This document shows, piece after piece, positions 34,601 through 44,069 of a stretch of DNA of 64,000 nt. The notes under the pieces are model-generated. The model was not told the origin of the DNA and searched no databases. It saw only the letters and a program-made list of their open reading frames with translations. This stretch comes from Micrasema longulum (taxonomy: Eukaryota > Arthropoda > Insecta > Trichoptera > Brachycentridae). A program made the position numbers and the translations under genes. Location of the stretch: positions 1-64,000 of the forward strand of contig JAGVSM010000474.1 of NCBI GenBank assembly GCA_022494885.1. The letters are read 5' to 3'. Numbering within the stretch: position 1 is the stretch's first letter; every line of letters begins with the position of its first letter.

Positions 34601-35470
34601 ATGGATGGAGGACTATCCATCTCCTCCCGAAAACTCTGGTACCTAGAGTGTGTCGATGATGTGGTTATAATTGACGATTCAGTCAGGGGTCTTCATGCCA
34701 CTGTAGATAGCTTAGGCTATTTAGATAGGTATTCCGCATGCATGGGTTTAAAAATCAATATTGCAAAAACCCATGTACTGTGTAAAACTTCGTGCCTTGA
34801 TGGCCAAAATCCCTTGAGAAATAAATGGGTAAAAATTATAAGAAATTTAAGGAAAGAATCTGATTGAGATCCACAAAAAAAATGCTGTTTGTAAACGTTC
34901 AAAAACAAACTTTTTTTTATACACAAAAAAACAACATCTTTCCATTTTTTTGCAGATGCATTCTCCTCGAATGCAACCCTGGTAGATTGATGAATAAAAC
35001 ATTTATGCTCCTAACTTCTTTTTTACGTATTCGATTAAAGATTTTAACATCTACGAACACGCACAGCGCAAAGATCTATATTTCTCTGAAAACCGCACGT
35101 AAATTGGTTAAGCTGTTTAGGAGGAGTATGGTGATATCACACGTACAGAGGAATTATATATATAAAGATTCTTTTTTGCATTTATTAAACAAAGATTATT
35201 TGAAACCAGTTTATTTCAATTTAATTTTTCGAAAATTTGTATTTACCAACTTGTTCCAGAAACCCGACGAATGTGTCTAAGCGAGCCCTTTGTTGGGCGC
35301 CATTGTGAAAAACAGCCAGAAAGAGTGGTCTACCCTCCCAGTTCTTCTTCACAATGTGTATGATATGATATTAATTTGCATTATTGTGTTTTTTCTTCCA
35401 GTTCCAGTATCTCAGTGATTGCCTGGACAGGATAGCAGAAGAGGCCAAGTGGGTGGACACGGGAGAGTAG
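25516..35470 (+). CDS. Sorting nexin 27 (SNX27), 5'-incomplete
   Basis: SNX27 is the endosomal cargo adaptor that links PDZ-ligand membrane proteins to retromer and returns them to the plasma membrane. Eight exons join in frame: 25516-25618, 27191-27413, 28124-28221, 28688-28934, 30318-30481, 31316-31505, 33923-34098 and 35402-35470, about 423 residues to a TAG. Order: end of PDZ ('[14 protein letters not shown]'); PX domain with 'RRYREF' and 'LPGKWPF' for phosphatidylinositol 3-phosphate; '[17 protein letters not shown]'; then FERM F1, F2 ('LYIQNY', 'RKWLF') and F3 ending 'NIYTPYFQYLSD'. About the first 110 residues of the vertebrate protein (PDZ start) are not found, and the C-terminus is about 15-20 residues shorter. 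The first base of 25516 completes a split codon, so a further upstream exon must exist. Confidence 0.95.
25663..26160. repeat. 245-bp tandem duplication in an SNX27 intron
   Basis: Two adjacent copies with a 245-bp period, the first starting 'acacaaagaaaattcgggtt' at 25666 and the second at 25911. They differ by only a few bases plus an expanded TA tract in the second copy. It starts about 45 bp after the PDZ exon. Confidence 0.93.
26161..26933. other. SNX27 intron sequence, nothing recognised
   Basis: AT-rich; chance frame of 60 codons at 26717 with no motif. Confidence 0.4.
26934..27134. mobile_element. MITE with 34-bp terminal inverted repeats
   Basis: Starts 'ccgcgtaactcaaattgaac' and ends in the exact complement 'gttcaatttgagttacgcgg'. 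The inverted match extends inward through 'cactttagaggaga', and weaker pairing ('aatgcgtgttcag' with 'ctgattacgcat') reaches the centre. About 200 bp, no frame. It ends 56 bp before the next SNX27 exon. Confidence 0.88.
27191..27413 (+). CDS. SNX27 exon: N-terminal half of the PX domain
   Basis: The acceptor is 'ctcgtcctccag' and the donor 'gtgagttc'. It encodes '[15 protein letters not shown]', '[11 protein letters not shown]' and '[18 protein letters not shown]'. RRYREF carries the basic residue pair that grips the 3-phosphate. It ends one base into a glycine codon. Confidence 0.95.
27455..27620 (-). pseudogene. LINE tail in SNX27 intron, same family as at 1680
   Basis: From 'gggcagaggatagaacgcca' to 'cgattctttcgacttttaac' the sequence follows 1715-1825. 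It lies 40 bp after the PX exon. A long open frame that runs from the exon through it is a chance read-through. Confidence 0.75.
27870..28080 (+). repeat. Relative of the TIR element at 14921
   Basis: The words 'tagttgtataaaacttttaa', 'gaatattttttatcaga' and 'tgtatgatttccttactttt' follow, in order, the right part of the 15480-15650 segment. No inverted partner is seen. It abuts the acceptor region of the next SNX27 exon. Confidence 0.5.
28124..28221 (+). CDS. SNX27 exon: C-terminal half of the PX domain
   Basis: Acceptor 'acgttgttgcag', donor 'gttaggca'. It encodes '[15 protein letters not shown]' and '[16 protein letters not shown]'. The LPGKWPF loop is the proline-rich membrane loop of PX domains. 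Strong match to the vertebrate protein. Confidence 0.95.
28222..28687. other. SNX27 intron, nothing recognised
   Basis: The open frame on the opposite strand here overlaps the exon and has no motif. Confidence 0.4.
28688..28934 (+). CDS. SNX27 exon: PX-FERM linker and F1 subdomain
   Basis: Acceptor 'tatttgtttag', donor 'gtgagtac'. It encodes '[17 protein letters not shown]', then '[19 protein letters not shown]' (the ubiquitin-like F1 lobe) and '[12 protein letters not shown]'. It ends one base into a glutamate codon. Confidence 0.95.
29185..29350 (+). pseudogene. LINE tail remnant in SNX27 intron
   Basis: Reads '[16 protein letters not shown]' and then '[12 protein letters not shown]', the G.R..GRP...W.D.V..D....G....D.....R pattern at the very end of several LINE proteins. 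Stops and drift follow. Confidence 0.55.
29351..30317. other. SNX27 intron, nothing recognised
   Basis: AT-rich, with a short 'aacctaacctaac' word at 29413 (insect telomere-like, too short to matter). Confidence 0.4.
30318..30481 (+). CDS. SNX27 exon: FERM F1-F2
   Basis: Acceptor 'gaacaatttcag', donor 'gtttgttc'. It encodes '[18 protein letters not shown]' and '[18 protein letters not shown]'. LYIQNY and RKWLF are family landmarks. Confidence 0.95.
30482..31315. other. SNX27 intron with one dispersed-repeat piece
   Basis: Positions 31020-31135 ('aaaatgggacctgaacattt', 'aaatgtgaaaatgaggtatt') are the inverted counterpart of 38245-38350 ('ctgaaatgttcaggtcccat'), so both belong to one dispersed element. 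Otherwise nothing recognised. Confidence 0.5.
31316..31505 (+). CDS. SNX27 exon: FERM F2
   Basis: Acceptor 'taatacgcag', donor 'gtgagtac'. It encodes '[19 protein letters not shown]' and '[13 protein letters not shown]' to '[17 protein letters not shown]'. The exon is much more GC-rich than its flanks, as are the other SNX27 exons. It ends one base into a glycine codon. Confidence 0.95.
31735..31975 (+). repeat. tRNA-derived SINE, family B, in SNX27 intron
   Basis: Carries the 5' unit 'actcgatggctcttgactct', the head 'gattggcgcattcacctacc', the B box in 'ggtcccaggtttgattcctgg' and the tail 'gtaagactgatcaccttccc'. It matches the copy at 21928 along its length. Confidence 0.8.
32177..32610 (-). 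pseudogene. LINE C-terminal fragment in SNX27 intron
   Basis: The minus frame starts '[15 protein letters not shown]' and continues '[17 protein letters not shown]' and '[17 protein letters not shown]', ending '[12 protein letters not shown]'. The order R.Q..FLRY, L...RR..DL..LYK, then YVP.R..R....F is the standard C-terminal block of R1/jockey-type LINEs. The frame is open for about 140 codons, so the copy is fairly young. Confidence 0.85.
32880..33100 (+). mobile_element. Possible LTR of a retrotransposon, with core promoter
   Basis: In order: TATA box 'tataaagaga' at 32901; initiator-like 'agtcagtcag' at 32931, about 30 bp on; AATAAA at 33040; then 'cttcgtgtcttctctgtcaa'; and at 33091 'tggggcaggagctcc', which could be a tRNA primer-binding site (TGG start). 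This is how an LTR with U3-R-U5 and primer site looks. No second LTR, gag or pol was found, so it may be a fragment. No virus-type envelope gene is present. Confidence 0.4.
33101..33922. other. SNX27 intron, nothing recognised
   Basis: AT-rich with poly-T and poly-A runs before the next exon; no repeat or gene recognised. Confidence 0.4.
33923..34098 (+). CDS. SNX27 exon: FERM F3
   Basis: Acceptor 'catgtttttcag', donor 'gtgagtgt'. It encodes '[18 protein letters not shown]', '[18 protein letters not shown]' and 'RCLNIYTPY'. The vertebrate protein has the same WDTD and FTPY landmarks. Very GC-rich. Confidence 0.93.
34601..34867 (+). pseudogene. Reverse-transcriptase palm fragment in SNX27 intron
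   Basis: An 88-codon frame with '[16 protein letters not shown]', the catalytic C block ([FY]-x-D-D) of a LINE reverse transcriptase with the first aromatic changed to Cys, followed by '[14 protein letters not shown]', the usual 'GL.IN..KT' block. No neighbours from the same element were seen. Confidence 0.75.
35160..35290 (+). repeat. Dispersed repeat copy in last SNX27 intron
   Basis: From 'aacaaagattatttgaaacc' to 'ccagaaacccgacgaatgtg' it matches 25030-25130 in the opposite orientation. It ends about 110 bp before the final exon. Confidence 0.6.
35402..35470 (+). CDS. SNX27 terminal exon
   Basis: Acceptor 'gttttttcttccag'. It encodes '[19 protein letters not shown]' and stops at TAG 35468-35470. 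The vertebrate protein reads 'FNYMHECFERVFCELKW' here and continues about 20 residues more. Confidence 0.95.
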   Translation, partial: FQYLSDCLDRIAEEAKWVDTGE

Positions 35471-35760
35471 CGCCCCCCATCCCTACCCCACCCACCCACT
35501 CTCCAAGCATCTTTATTTTACTGACTGAATTTTGATAAAGTGTTTTATTTATATATTAAGTAAGGGTAATGACAAAAATGCCACAAACATATTATTGTAA
35601 TGTATTCTAACGCTGAATCATCCTTCAATATTAATAAAATGGTCCGTAAATTGTCTGCAACTGGCCGTTCGATACAAAATTAAATGTAATGTAATTATGT
35701 ATATTTTAAAATATGTACATATAAAAAATAAAAATTCCGTTTGTTTTATTCTAAGCAGTT
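35471..35760 (+). terminator. SNX27 3' UTR and candidate polyadenylation signals
   Basis: AATAAA occurs at 35633-35638 and at 35727-35732; the second is followed by a T/G-rich stretch (gtttgttttattc), as expected for a cleavage site. Another AATAAA with a T-rich follower lies far downstream at 38156. Which is used cannot be told from sequence. Confidence 0.5.
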
Positions 35761-38700
35761 TTATAGAATCTGTGTTCACAAAGTTATGTAATTTGCTCAA
35801 TATTGAAATTTTTACTAAATATATTTGATTTGAGTAAAATGTTGTGTGGCAAATTACAGTGACTTTGTACGTAAACTTTAAAATACATATTGAAATTTGC
35901 CAAACTGATTTTCTTTCAAATATTTTTTTTTTGCAAAACCCGCAAATGTTTAAAAAAAAAAAGTTTTTTTAAATTTATAATAAAATCTCACATAACAATT
36001 ATTTTGGCATAATTCCTACTTAATTTAAATGAAAAATTGAAATATGATATTTTTTATTAATTAAAAAAAAAAAACTTTAATTGACTCTTCTGTAAAGGGG
36101 CTATATGTCACTTAGTAACTTTTCCCTTCCACCGTCCATATATTTTTATTTGCTTGTAGAACGAATTCTTCCTAAAATAATTTTTCAAAAATTTAATTCG
36201 ATAATCATATATATTAAAACAGAGATTGAGAATATTTTTAGAGAAGGGAATATGGAACCTGGCTTATGACCTGTCATTGTAACCACTTTATAAACTGTGT
36301 AACATTTGGCCTTCTGTCTATGTTTTTTTTTTTTTTTTAAAGTTTTATTCATTTTCCATATTCAATGATTTTTGTGAAGTTAAAGAGCCAAAACCTTTGT
36401 ACATTCTCCATCTCTGTTGTAATTACTCCCTAGGGGTTACAAACATTTGTCAAAATATTGTTAATGCATTCTTTTTTGGTCTTACCGTAGAGTGACTACG
36501 TATCCAGATATTTATTTTGTATTTTTTGGCTGTGTTAATTACATTCATTGCTTTTTAATGATCAAAGTTTATCCGCGGTTATGACAATGTTGTTTTAATT
36601 ATATATACAGTATGTAATCTAGTTTTACTTTCGAGTGTGGCATTTTCGGTGCCATTTCTCCCAATGACAAGTTACGGAAGCATTTCACTGACTATTTTAC
36701 TGTTATAGCCGGACCAATTAATTTTACGCTTTGATTTCTGAAACTCTCTAGACTAGTTTGTATTTTATCATTAATATGTAGATCACTTTTGGATGATTTG
36801 ATCAATCGCTAAATTGTTAGATACTTTTAATATCTGTGTATGTCACTACATTATAATGTATGTATTTGTAATATGGAAACAGTTTAAATATGCATCCATT
36901 TTTCATTGTTTAATTTTATTTATGAATTCAAATGAAGAGGAGATAAGTATTTATTCAGCTTTAAGAATGCATTCAAAATCAAATTAATATAATATATTTT
37001 ATACTGTTGAAAATAATGTTACATTATCGCTTGGTGATTCCATTCAAATTTATGAAAAACTTCATCCAAAAGGGTAATTTTTGCTTAAAATTTTAAACAA
37101 GAATATTAATCATACTTCTGTTATCATTGTGTCACTCGTTACAAGTAGCCGGTGTGAACATTTTGTAACGTGAATTACGTTTTCATATGTTGTAATTGAC
37201 ATAAAATTTTAATATCTCCTAGTATAATTGTAATACATATATATTGTTAGTTAAATACTTCTTAAATAAATCAATTCTAGAGAATCGTTTCGAATATTTG
37301 TTTGTAAGATATATAATAATGTGTATAATGTTTGGTATTCATATGTAGTCAAATGTAAAAGGTGACATTAATAATATTATAACTTTTATATAATACGTTC
37401 CAAGTTAAGATTATTGTCGAATCCCCTCAGCACGCTGTGAGTCAAGAAGTTCCAAGTATTTTATTGTGTCATTGTTATTGATGTATGTATAATCTGTTTT
37501 GGTGATCACCGATCACCACATTACATATTACGGAACAAAGCATTTTGTAGCTAGGTGAATGTGAATGCACCGTGTGTGATAAGCTCACCTTTGTTTCTAC
37601 TGAAATGTAATATTATTTAAGGTTAGAATTCCAATAATATCCTTCTATTTGATCGTTTTAAAAGTTAGCGGCGTAAGTTGTCATTTTTATATGTAAAAAG
37701 TCATACAAATGTAGGTGAAAATTGAAAATTGAGTATTAGGCCAATCAGATCCCCATAATGGTAAATTAATGTGATAAATAAATTGTTAGAAACGTATTGT
37801 ATTATAAAATATTTTGACAAACATTGTATCTGCTCGGCGCAGTCAAAACTGCCACCTTACTTAAGAGGTTCTTTCTCAAAGAAATTTTTTATACATACCT
37901 TAAATAAGGAGAAGAATCTATATACATACTTATTCTTAATATTGTTCAAATTTCTTACAGATAATAGTGTAGTGATTGTGTGTTATTTGCTTGAAGCTAA
38001 TTTTTGCAAACAAATATTATTTTTTACATTTGTTTGCAAATATACAAGACATGGCTATAAAAAGTTTTCTCTATCCTTGACATTTAGTTATGGTGACTGA
38101 AAAAACGATAGACAGTGACAACATTTATATCAATATAGACAATCTGCTTATTTTCAATAAATATGTGTTACTCTTTTTTTTTTATTCTTAAACTGCTTTT
38201 AGATTAAAAAAAAAAACTTTTTTTTTGTTTTAAAAAATTTAACTACAGTAAAACCTTATTTTCAAGTTCCGCAATTTCACATTTTGTCGCTTTTTATGCT
38301 GAAATGTTCAGGTCCCATTTTTCTCCATACAAATATTCTATTAATGTTATAACATTTTTTGAAAAAATACCAAATATATTATTTTTAATGAAATCATTGA
38401 AAATAGATAAACCCATTCACAATCCCAAATTCTGACAGTTTTTGCAATTGCAATTTTTTTTGGCAATTATTTTGATATATTTTTTTTCCTTGCATTTTTC
38501 ATTTTCCTCAATTTTTACACTTGGAAAATGTGAAAGGGGGTTTATTATATGCCATTAAACATGTCTATAAATTGAGAAAGGATCTTATAAGATCAGAAAT
38601 GGAGATATACATTGTGAGCCATAAATACATAATTTTAGAGAAAATATCAACTTTTACAGAGTTGTTACGATTGTCCAATCTTTAGTAATTATGAAAATAA

Positions 38701-39394
38701 ATACAAATAAAGAAGAATCTGTATATATTTAACGTTAATGTTAAGAACATTTCAGTACATTCCTTTGTATATTAGTAACAGTTTCTCGGACATTTGTTCT
38801 TTGAATCCTTTGTGTTCCTGACAGAAGTAGGTTTAGCCTTAACTAAATGCAATATTAGAAGATAAATTGAAGGAATTACACTATAGGACGGTTATATCCA
38901 GCGGAAGGTTCTGGGAAGTGATGTTTCTTGTTTACAGAGAATGTTTGTATTGTATCTATACTAACATCGGGATATCCTAGTTTGTAAAATGTATATTATC
39001 ATAATTATTACAAAGCATATATATTATATATTTACGTATCGAATAAGAAATGAAAATAAATTTATGTTAAAAGAAGTTATTTTTTATTCATTTATATTGC
39101 ATCTTCCGAAAAACACTTCATTATAAAAATTTTACTCAAATATCTGGGCAACTACCGGCTTGCAAATATTTGTCGAACCTTTCATGCAACCAAATCATCG
39201 TTATTGAAGAATAACCTACTGTTTCTGTAACCTACTGAAGAAGTTCCCACCGTAATGGAAACTGCATTCATACACCAATTGCGGTAGATCTCACAATCAG
39301 GTGCCATTCCTCAGCGGCTGAAATATTGCAGCGAAAAAATACCTTTCAATGAGGAAGTTGTGGTTTAAAAAAAAATGTCTGTTAATAGACTATC
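35761..39394. other. Intergenic or long 3' UTR, AT-rich
   Basis: Contains a T16 run near 36325-36341, a MITE F copy (36222-36470), a dispersed-repeat piece at 38245-38350 and a TT-rich AATAAA site at 38156-38161. The 109-codon frame at 37771 has no motif. No gene supported. Confidence 0.45.
36222..36470. mobile_element. MITE F family, degenerate copy
   Basis: Shares 'gcttatgacctgtcattg', 'ccactttataaactgtgtaa' and 'tgtgaagttaaagagccaaa' with the fuller copy at 58384. A poly-T run has expanded inside it. Confidence 0.6.
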
Positions 39395-39790
39395 AAACTA
39401 AGTCAAAAAATATTTTTGTGTATCGTATTATCAGAGCTGTGATTTTTTAAAGTTTTGTAATTTTGAATTTACGTCAGTACGGCGTGAAGTGTGTGACGTC
39501 ACAAGTTCTCTTTGGTGAGTTCTGGTGGTTGGTGAAATGGTTTCCCGTAAACCGGAAATCTATCACAACACTATCATTGGGTGATTCAGAAGAACTAGTG
39601 ATATCGCACAAAGTAGTTTGTTTTTATCAAATCATGTTTTTTCCCTACACTTTTAAGAAAATTTTCACCTCGAAAAAATATTATTTATATCCAATTTTCC
39701 GCAGCACTGAACTTTCTTATTATCAATTCAGCTTTTTCGTGAATCGGACCTGTAATGAAATTAGCCAAACGCACAATAATCGACGCTGAC
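39395..39790 (+). repeat. Dispersed element, first copy
   Basis: The words 'tgtatcgtattatcagagct', 'gtgacgtcacaagttctctt' and 'gggtgattcagaagaact' match, in order and opposite orientation, the copy at 61065-61360. The 108-codon frame through it looks fortuitous. An unnamed repeat; ends not defined. Confidence 0.6.
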
Positions 39791-41104
39791 TTTATCGCTA
39801 CCAAATCTGTAATTTAAAAAAAGGGCATTTACATTTATCAATTCAAATAAAATTACACATGAATTTTAAAAAAAAGACAAAGATAAGATAACCAGATCTT
39901 GTTTCAAGGTTGTTATTTTTTGACCTAGCTTTTAGCATATACATATATTAGAACCATTTAAATTCCAGATAAATTCAACAGATTTTCAAATGCTTTTGGG
40001 AAGAAAAAATACTTTCAATAGGGATACGTTTTGTTAAAAGACATCATGCGGAGTCAAAAGTGGAATGGTCTGTACCATACGCGAGATATCTCGCTTGTGA
40101 CACATTAAGAGTGAGATGCCTTGGGAGCTTAAGTAGACTTTGAAGTCTAGAAGAGTAATACATGACTACAGTCATGTAATTTTAAATGATAAAATAATAA
40201 TAATGTTCTTTATCTCTGTTGTATTATATAAACATTAATAACTCTCAAGGGGGTTGATGATTCGATAGACTGATGTCCACAAAAATTTGGACAAACTTAA
40301 AATATTGTTAAAATCACCTGGTCCGAGAAGTGTAAAAATTGAAAAGTATTTTCAGGCGTTGCCTAGTATGTAGGTGAAATAATTCGGTCTGAATCTCATC
40401 TGCGTCAATAAAGATTTCAGTTCTTTAACTTTACAAAGATCAATAGATGGAAGAATTGAAGGAACATAGATGTTGAAACATAGGCAGAATGGTGAATGTT
40501 ACACAGTGAGTAAAGTGGCCACTTAAATCAGCCACTGACAGATCATAAGCCCTGTAAATGCCTAGACTTCTATAAAATGTTCTTCGTCTGTTGAAATATA
40601 ATGACATAATAATAGTATTTTTTTATCGCTATATTTTTGTGCAGGAAATATTTACAGGGCGCCATTGTTATGTTTATGTTATGTAATTGCTAAACAAATA
40701 CAACACGCCTCTGATAATAAGCTTTGTTACAATGTTCTTATCATTTCGTGCCTAACACAGCGAATGCTGACAAAAATATTGTTACTATCATAATATAACA
40801 TAATACATATTTGGTTTTCAATCAAAGTTAAGGACTTGTAGGATTAATCCTTTATAATTTTAATGCAATCTGCAAATTTTTACTTTTTCAATTGGACTTG
40901 TTTATTTTTTGCCTCGCTATTATTAGCGCTTATGTGTGTTAATTGATAAAATACAAGGCTTATATTTACTGCAATAGGTATAATAATAAATTTGTCCGAT
41001 TTATATAGCGCCATTTTTGTGAATAATCACCTCAAGGGCGCATCACAATTAACTTTACAATACATTACATTTACATTCTTACTAAGCTTAAGTGGCAGAT
41101 TATA
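39791..41104. other. Intergenic stretch containing a MITE F copy
   Basis: MITE F occupies about 40255-40615. The rest is AT-rich and unrecognised. Confidence 0.4.
40255..40615. mobile_element. MITE F family copy
   Basis: Carries 'aaaaatttggacaaacttaa', 'caggcgttgcctagtatg', 'atggaagaattgaaggaaca', 'gaatgttacacagtgagtaa' and the end 'acttctataaaatgttcttc'. All of these recur at 45150, 53078 and 58384. Confidence 0.75.
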
Positions 41105-41400
41105 TTTTCTGATTTAAAATTGAGGGAATGATAAACTAAAGTGAGATTTTAGTTGGGATCTGAACTGACTGGGACTGTCGATGATTCGTAAGTTTGAAGG
41201 CAATCGGTTCCAGGCAGACGGGCGGGCAACGGCAAAAGTACGATCTCCGAATCTAGTGTTTGGGGAGCGCCGGATTTCGACAAGTTTTCCTCTTCCTGAA
41301 TCAAATGCTGACCTAAGAGTAGATTTTATTTGACATGTATTTTCCCCAATACAAAGGTCCGATAGGTATCTTGGAGCCACGTATGTTCTTTCTAACTGCT
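41105..41400 (-). pseudogene. CR1-like LINE C-terminal fragment
   Basis: The minus frame gives 'APRYLSDLC', 'RRSPNTRFGDRTFAVARPSA' and 'WNRLPSNLR', ending 'FRSQLKSHFSLSFPQF' at a stop. This is the standard end of CR1/L2-type LINEs. Upstream frames to 41520 are broken. Confidence 0.88.
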
Positions 41401-42413
41401 CTAACGATTGTGTGAGGATCTGGCGGGATAGTCAGCTGTGGCCTCGCTAAGGACCTTCTCTGCATTTGCTTAAACCTCCTCATATTTAAACTTAAAATGC
41501 AGTAAGATAAATAAAATTTCATTAATTATGTAAAACATTTATTAGTACATATTTAAAATAGTGGTACGGTACGGGTAGGTATACAAAAAGAAAATAGAGT
41601 TTGTATAATATTATCACAGATTAGCAAAAATATATATATTTAATGTGATTACGATACTTGCGGCATAATTTGTCATTTTTTATTTGAGAGTACTTAGTTA
41701 AATTACACAGCTCCAAAACGCAGAAAAAAAAAATACATATATTTCAATGTATATAATATGAATTAAAAAATCATTTTATAGATCTAGATAGTGATTAGTA
41801 AAAGTAGCTGAGCATAATAATGTTGAATTGATAAAAAAGATTAAAATTTAAGCAAAAATGTCTATTTTTACAACTCTATAAGAAATAAAAGCAGGAGTGT
41901 AATAAATTGCGTAATTTTGTTTAAATGCACAATATAACAGTCAAGAACTTGGATGAATGAAACAGTAACACTATGTAAATATTATGTATATGCACACCAT
42001 AATCACACCCAGATCACTACACTATTGACAACTACTCGTGGGATCTTGTACATAAATCACATCATACTGATTACTAAATATGTAATACGAGTGCACATAA
42101 AAGCACTAATTTGATTATGTATGACATACATACATGTAAATACATAATAATATGTACATCTAAATTGTCAGCAGAAAATATAATGAAGTACAACAATAGA
42201 TACAGGAAAATATCACAACATTTGAATAAAATCTGAATATCTAGTTCCTAAAAGAACAACAAGATTACACAATAGCAACCACGAAAAGTGGACATTTTAC
42301 AACTCTTCTAAAAGTTGTGTATGTCCCACAAACCGTACAACAACCATTATAGTAAAAATATATAGGCAATAAAAAAAAAAACATTAAAATTTGTACATTT
42401 CTACATAAGAATT
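41401..42413. other. Intergenic, AT-rich
   Basis: No repeat or gene recognised beyond the decayed 5' continuation of the LINE fragment to about 41520. Confidence 0.4.
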
Positions 42414-42682
42414 TTTATTTTCTCAATCTTGAGATTATGTAACATACATAAATCTGAGAGATTAAATTTATCAAACACGTGGATAAAAAATATGTTGTCA
42501 AATAAAAACCTAAAATACTATAATCTCATGTATAACATGATAACATGCACATATGTAAAAATAAAAACTACTAGTTTGAACAATTTTAGATAATTAGAGT
42601 GATTCATGCCAGGGTCACTAATGAAATCAAAGGGTTCTGAAGATAGGCTTCAAGCTGAGTTTTGACAAAGCTCGCACTTAAC
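42414..42682 (-). terminator. 3' UTR of the CCPG1-like gene with AATAAA
   Basis: Read on the minus strand, about 264 bp after the stop there is AATAAA (complement of 42414-42419), preceded and followed by AT-rich sequence. A plausible polyadenylation signal. Confidence 0.5.
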
Positions 42683-44069
42683 TTATTCTTTGCTTTTGAA
42701 ATACTCTTTCTGATGCTTTGTGCCGAGTGGAGGTTTGTTAGATTCTCGCTCTCTTATTTTCTCCCGATCACTCATACGTTTGAAGTACCACTTAGCTTTG
42801 TTTTGTCTTTCTATGTAATCGTAAACGTCAAATCCCTTTTCTCTGAAACCTTGTCGTGCGCTGTGCATTTTGTTATACCAATCCGCATCTTCGTTGATGC
42901 CAGTATTTTGCTTTTGGTTGGAATTCTTAGAACTTTTTTTGCTAAGGTCCTCGTTGTGCTTACGATAATTCAGCTTTTTGATGTACCATTTAGCTTTGTT
43001 GCGACCGTAATCATCAAATCCTTTCTCCCTGAAGCCCCGACGGGCGTCGTGCATTTTGTGATACCATTCTCCATTTTCGTTGAGCTCTCCATCGAGGTTT
43101 TCATCGTGCGAGTTTAAATGTTTCTTTTTTTCTTGTTCACTTTTATAATTTTTCTTTTTATTTCTTTCAATTTTATAATCTCGCGCGGTGCGGTGTTTTT
43201 CTTTCGTTTTAAGTGTATCGGGTTTGTTTGATAAATGGCAAATGTTTTCATTAACCTTACACGTACCTTCCAGATATTTGTCCGATGTTTCAGAATCAAT
43301 ATTTGACTTCGGTTCAGTCAAAACCTCGGGTTTTTTGCTGTATTTTTTATACTTTAGAGCGTGATTGCTGACATTTTCTGGTTCTAAATAAAATTCTTCT
43401 TTGTTCTCGTTCAATTCGATCGTATCGTCTTCTCGATTATCGAAGAATTCCAAGTCCAAGTTTCCATCAGAGTCCATCAGAAAGATGTTGCCGGATTGAT
43501 ATTGCGGATCCGCATCAAAAGGGGAATTCAATAAATTAGTATCGAACACTCGCTGTTGATGGAACTGTCGCAAGTAATCTCCGCGGGGATAATTGTTTAT
43601 TGGTTTATTGTGTCGCATAAATTGAAGCATTTTGATTTTGGATTTGAGAATATCATTCTCGTGCTGCAGCTTTTGTAAATTGTTAAGGACTTTATTGACG
43701 GAATTGAGCATGTCCAGAGAGCAAGTGTCATTTATTCCCCACATAAAGCCGAGGGCGAGAGTAATGGCTGTCACTACCGTACCGAGGAGGACGACGTTGA
43801 GGAAATTGCTGACTTTGTTATTCCTCCGGTGAACGTAAGATTTGTTTTTGTCTTCCGTCAGGTAAAAATCTTCCGGTAATTCCTCTTCGCTTTCTCTTAC
43901 AGTGGTTGTAGAGCTGGTTTCCGCATCCCAATGGTGGTTCCGCGGAGCAAACACGTCCGCAGCGTCCATGTCGCTCAGCAGAGGAGGAGGTACTGTGGAT
44001 GAAACTTCGTCATCCTCGCTGATTACCGCAACACCGTCTGTATCCATTTCTTCCAAGTCGCATGATTCG
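42683..44069 (-). CDS. CCPG1-like gene, exon 2 (membrane helix and C-terminal repeats)
   Basis: The acceptor on the minus strand is 'tttgtactttttag'; the first base completes Ser48. It encodes residues 49-509 without interruption: acidic segment, helix, coiled coil, charged tail, two WY repeats, and the end 'HQKEYFKSKE'. Stop at 42683-42685. Confidence 0.88.

Noticed and set aside
37771..38100. A 109-codon plus-strand frame downstream of SNX27
   Set aside because: Phe/Leu/Lys-rich reading typical of AT-rich DNA; no motif, and it lies in probable 3' UTR or intergenic DNA.
39463..39789. A 108-codon plus-strand frame
   Set aside because: It lies in a dispersed repeat whose other copy (61065-61360) is broken in frame.
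42662..43117. A 151-codon plus-strand frame
   Set aside because: It is the antisense of the CCPG1-like exon 2; its composition mirrors the Lys/Glu-rich tail and it has no splice or start support.
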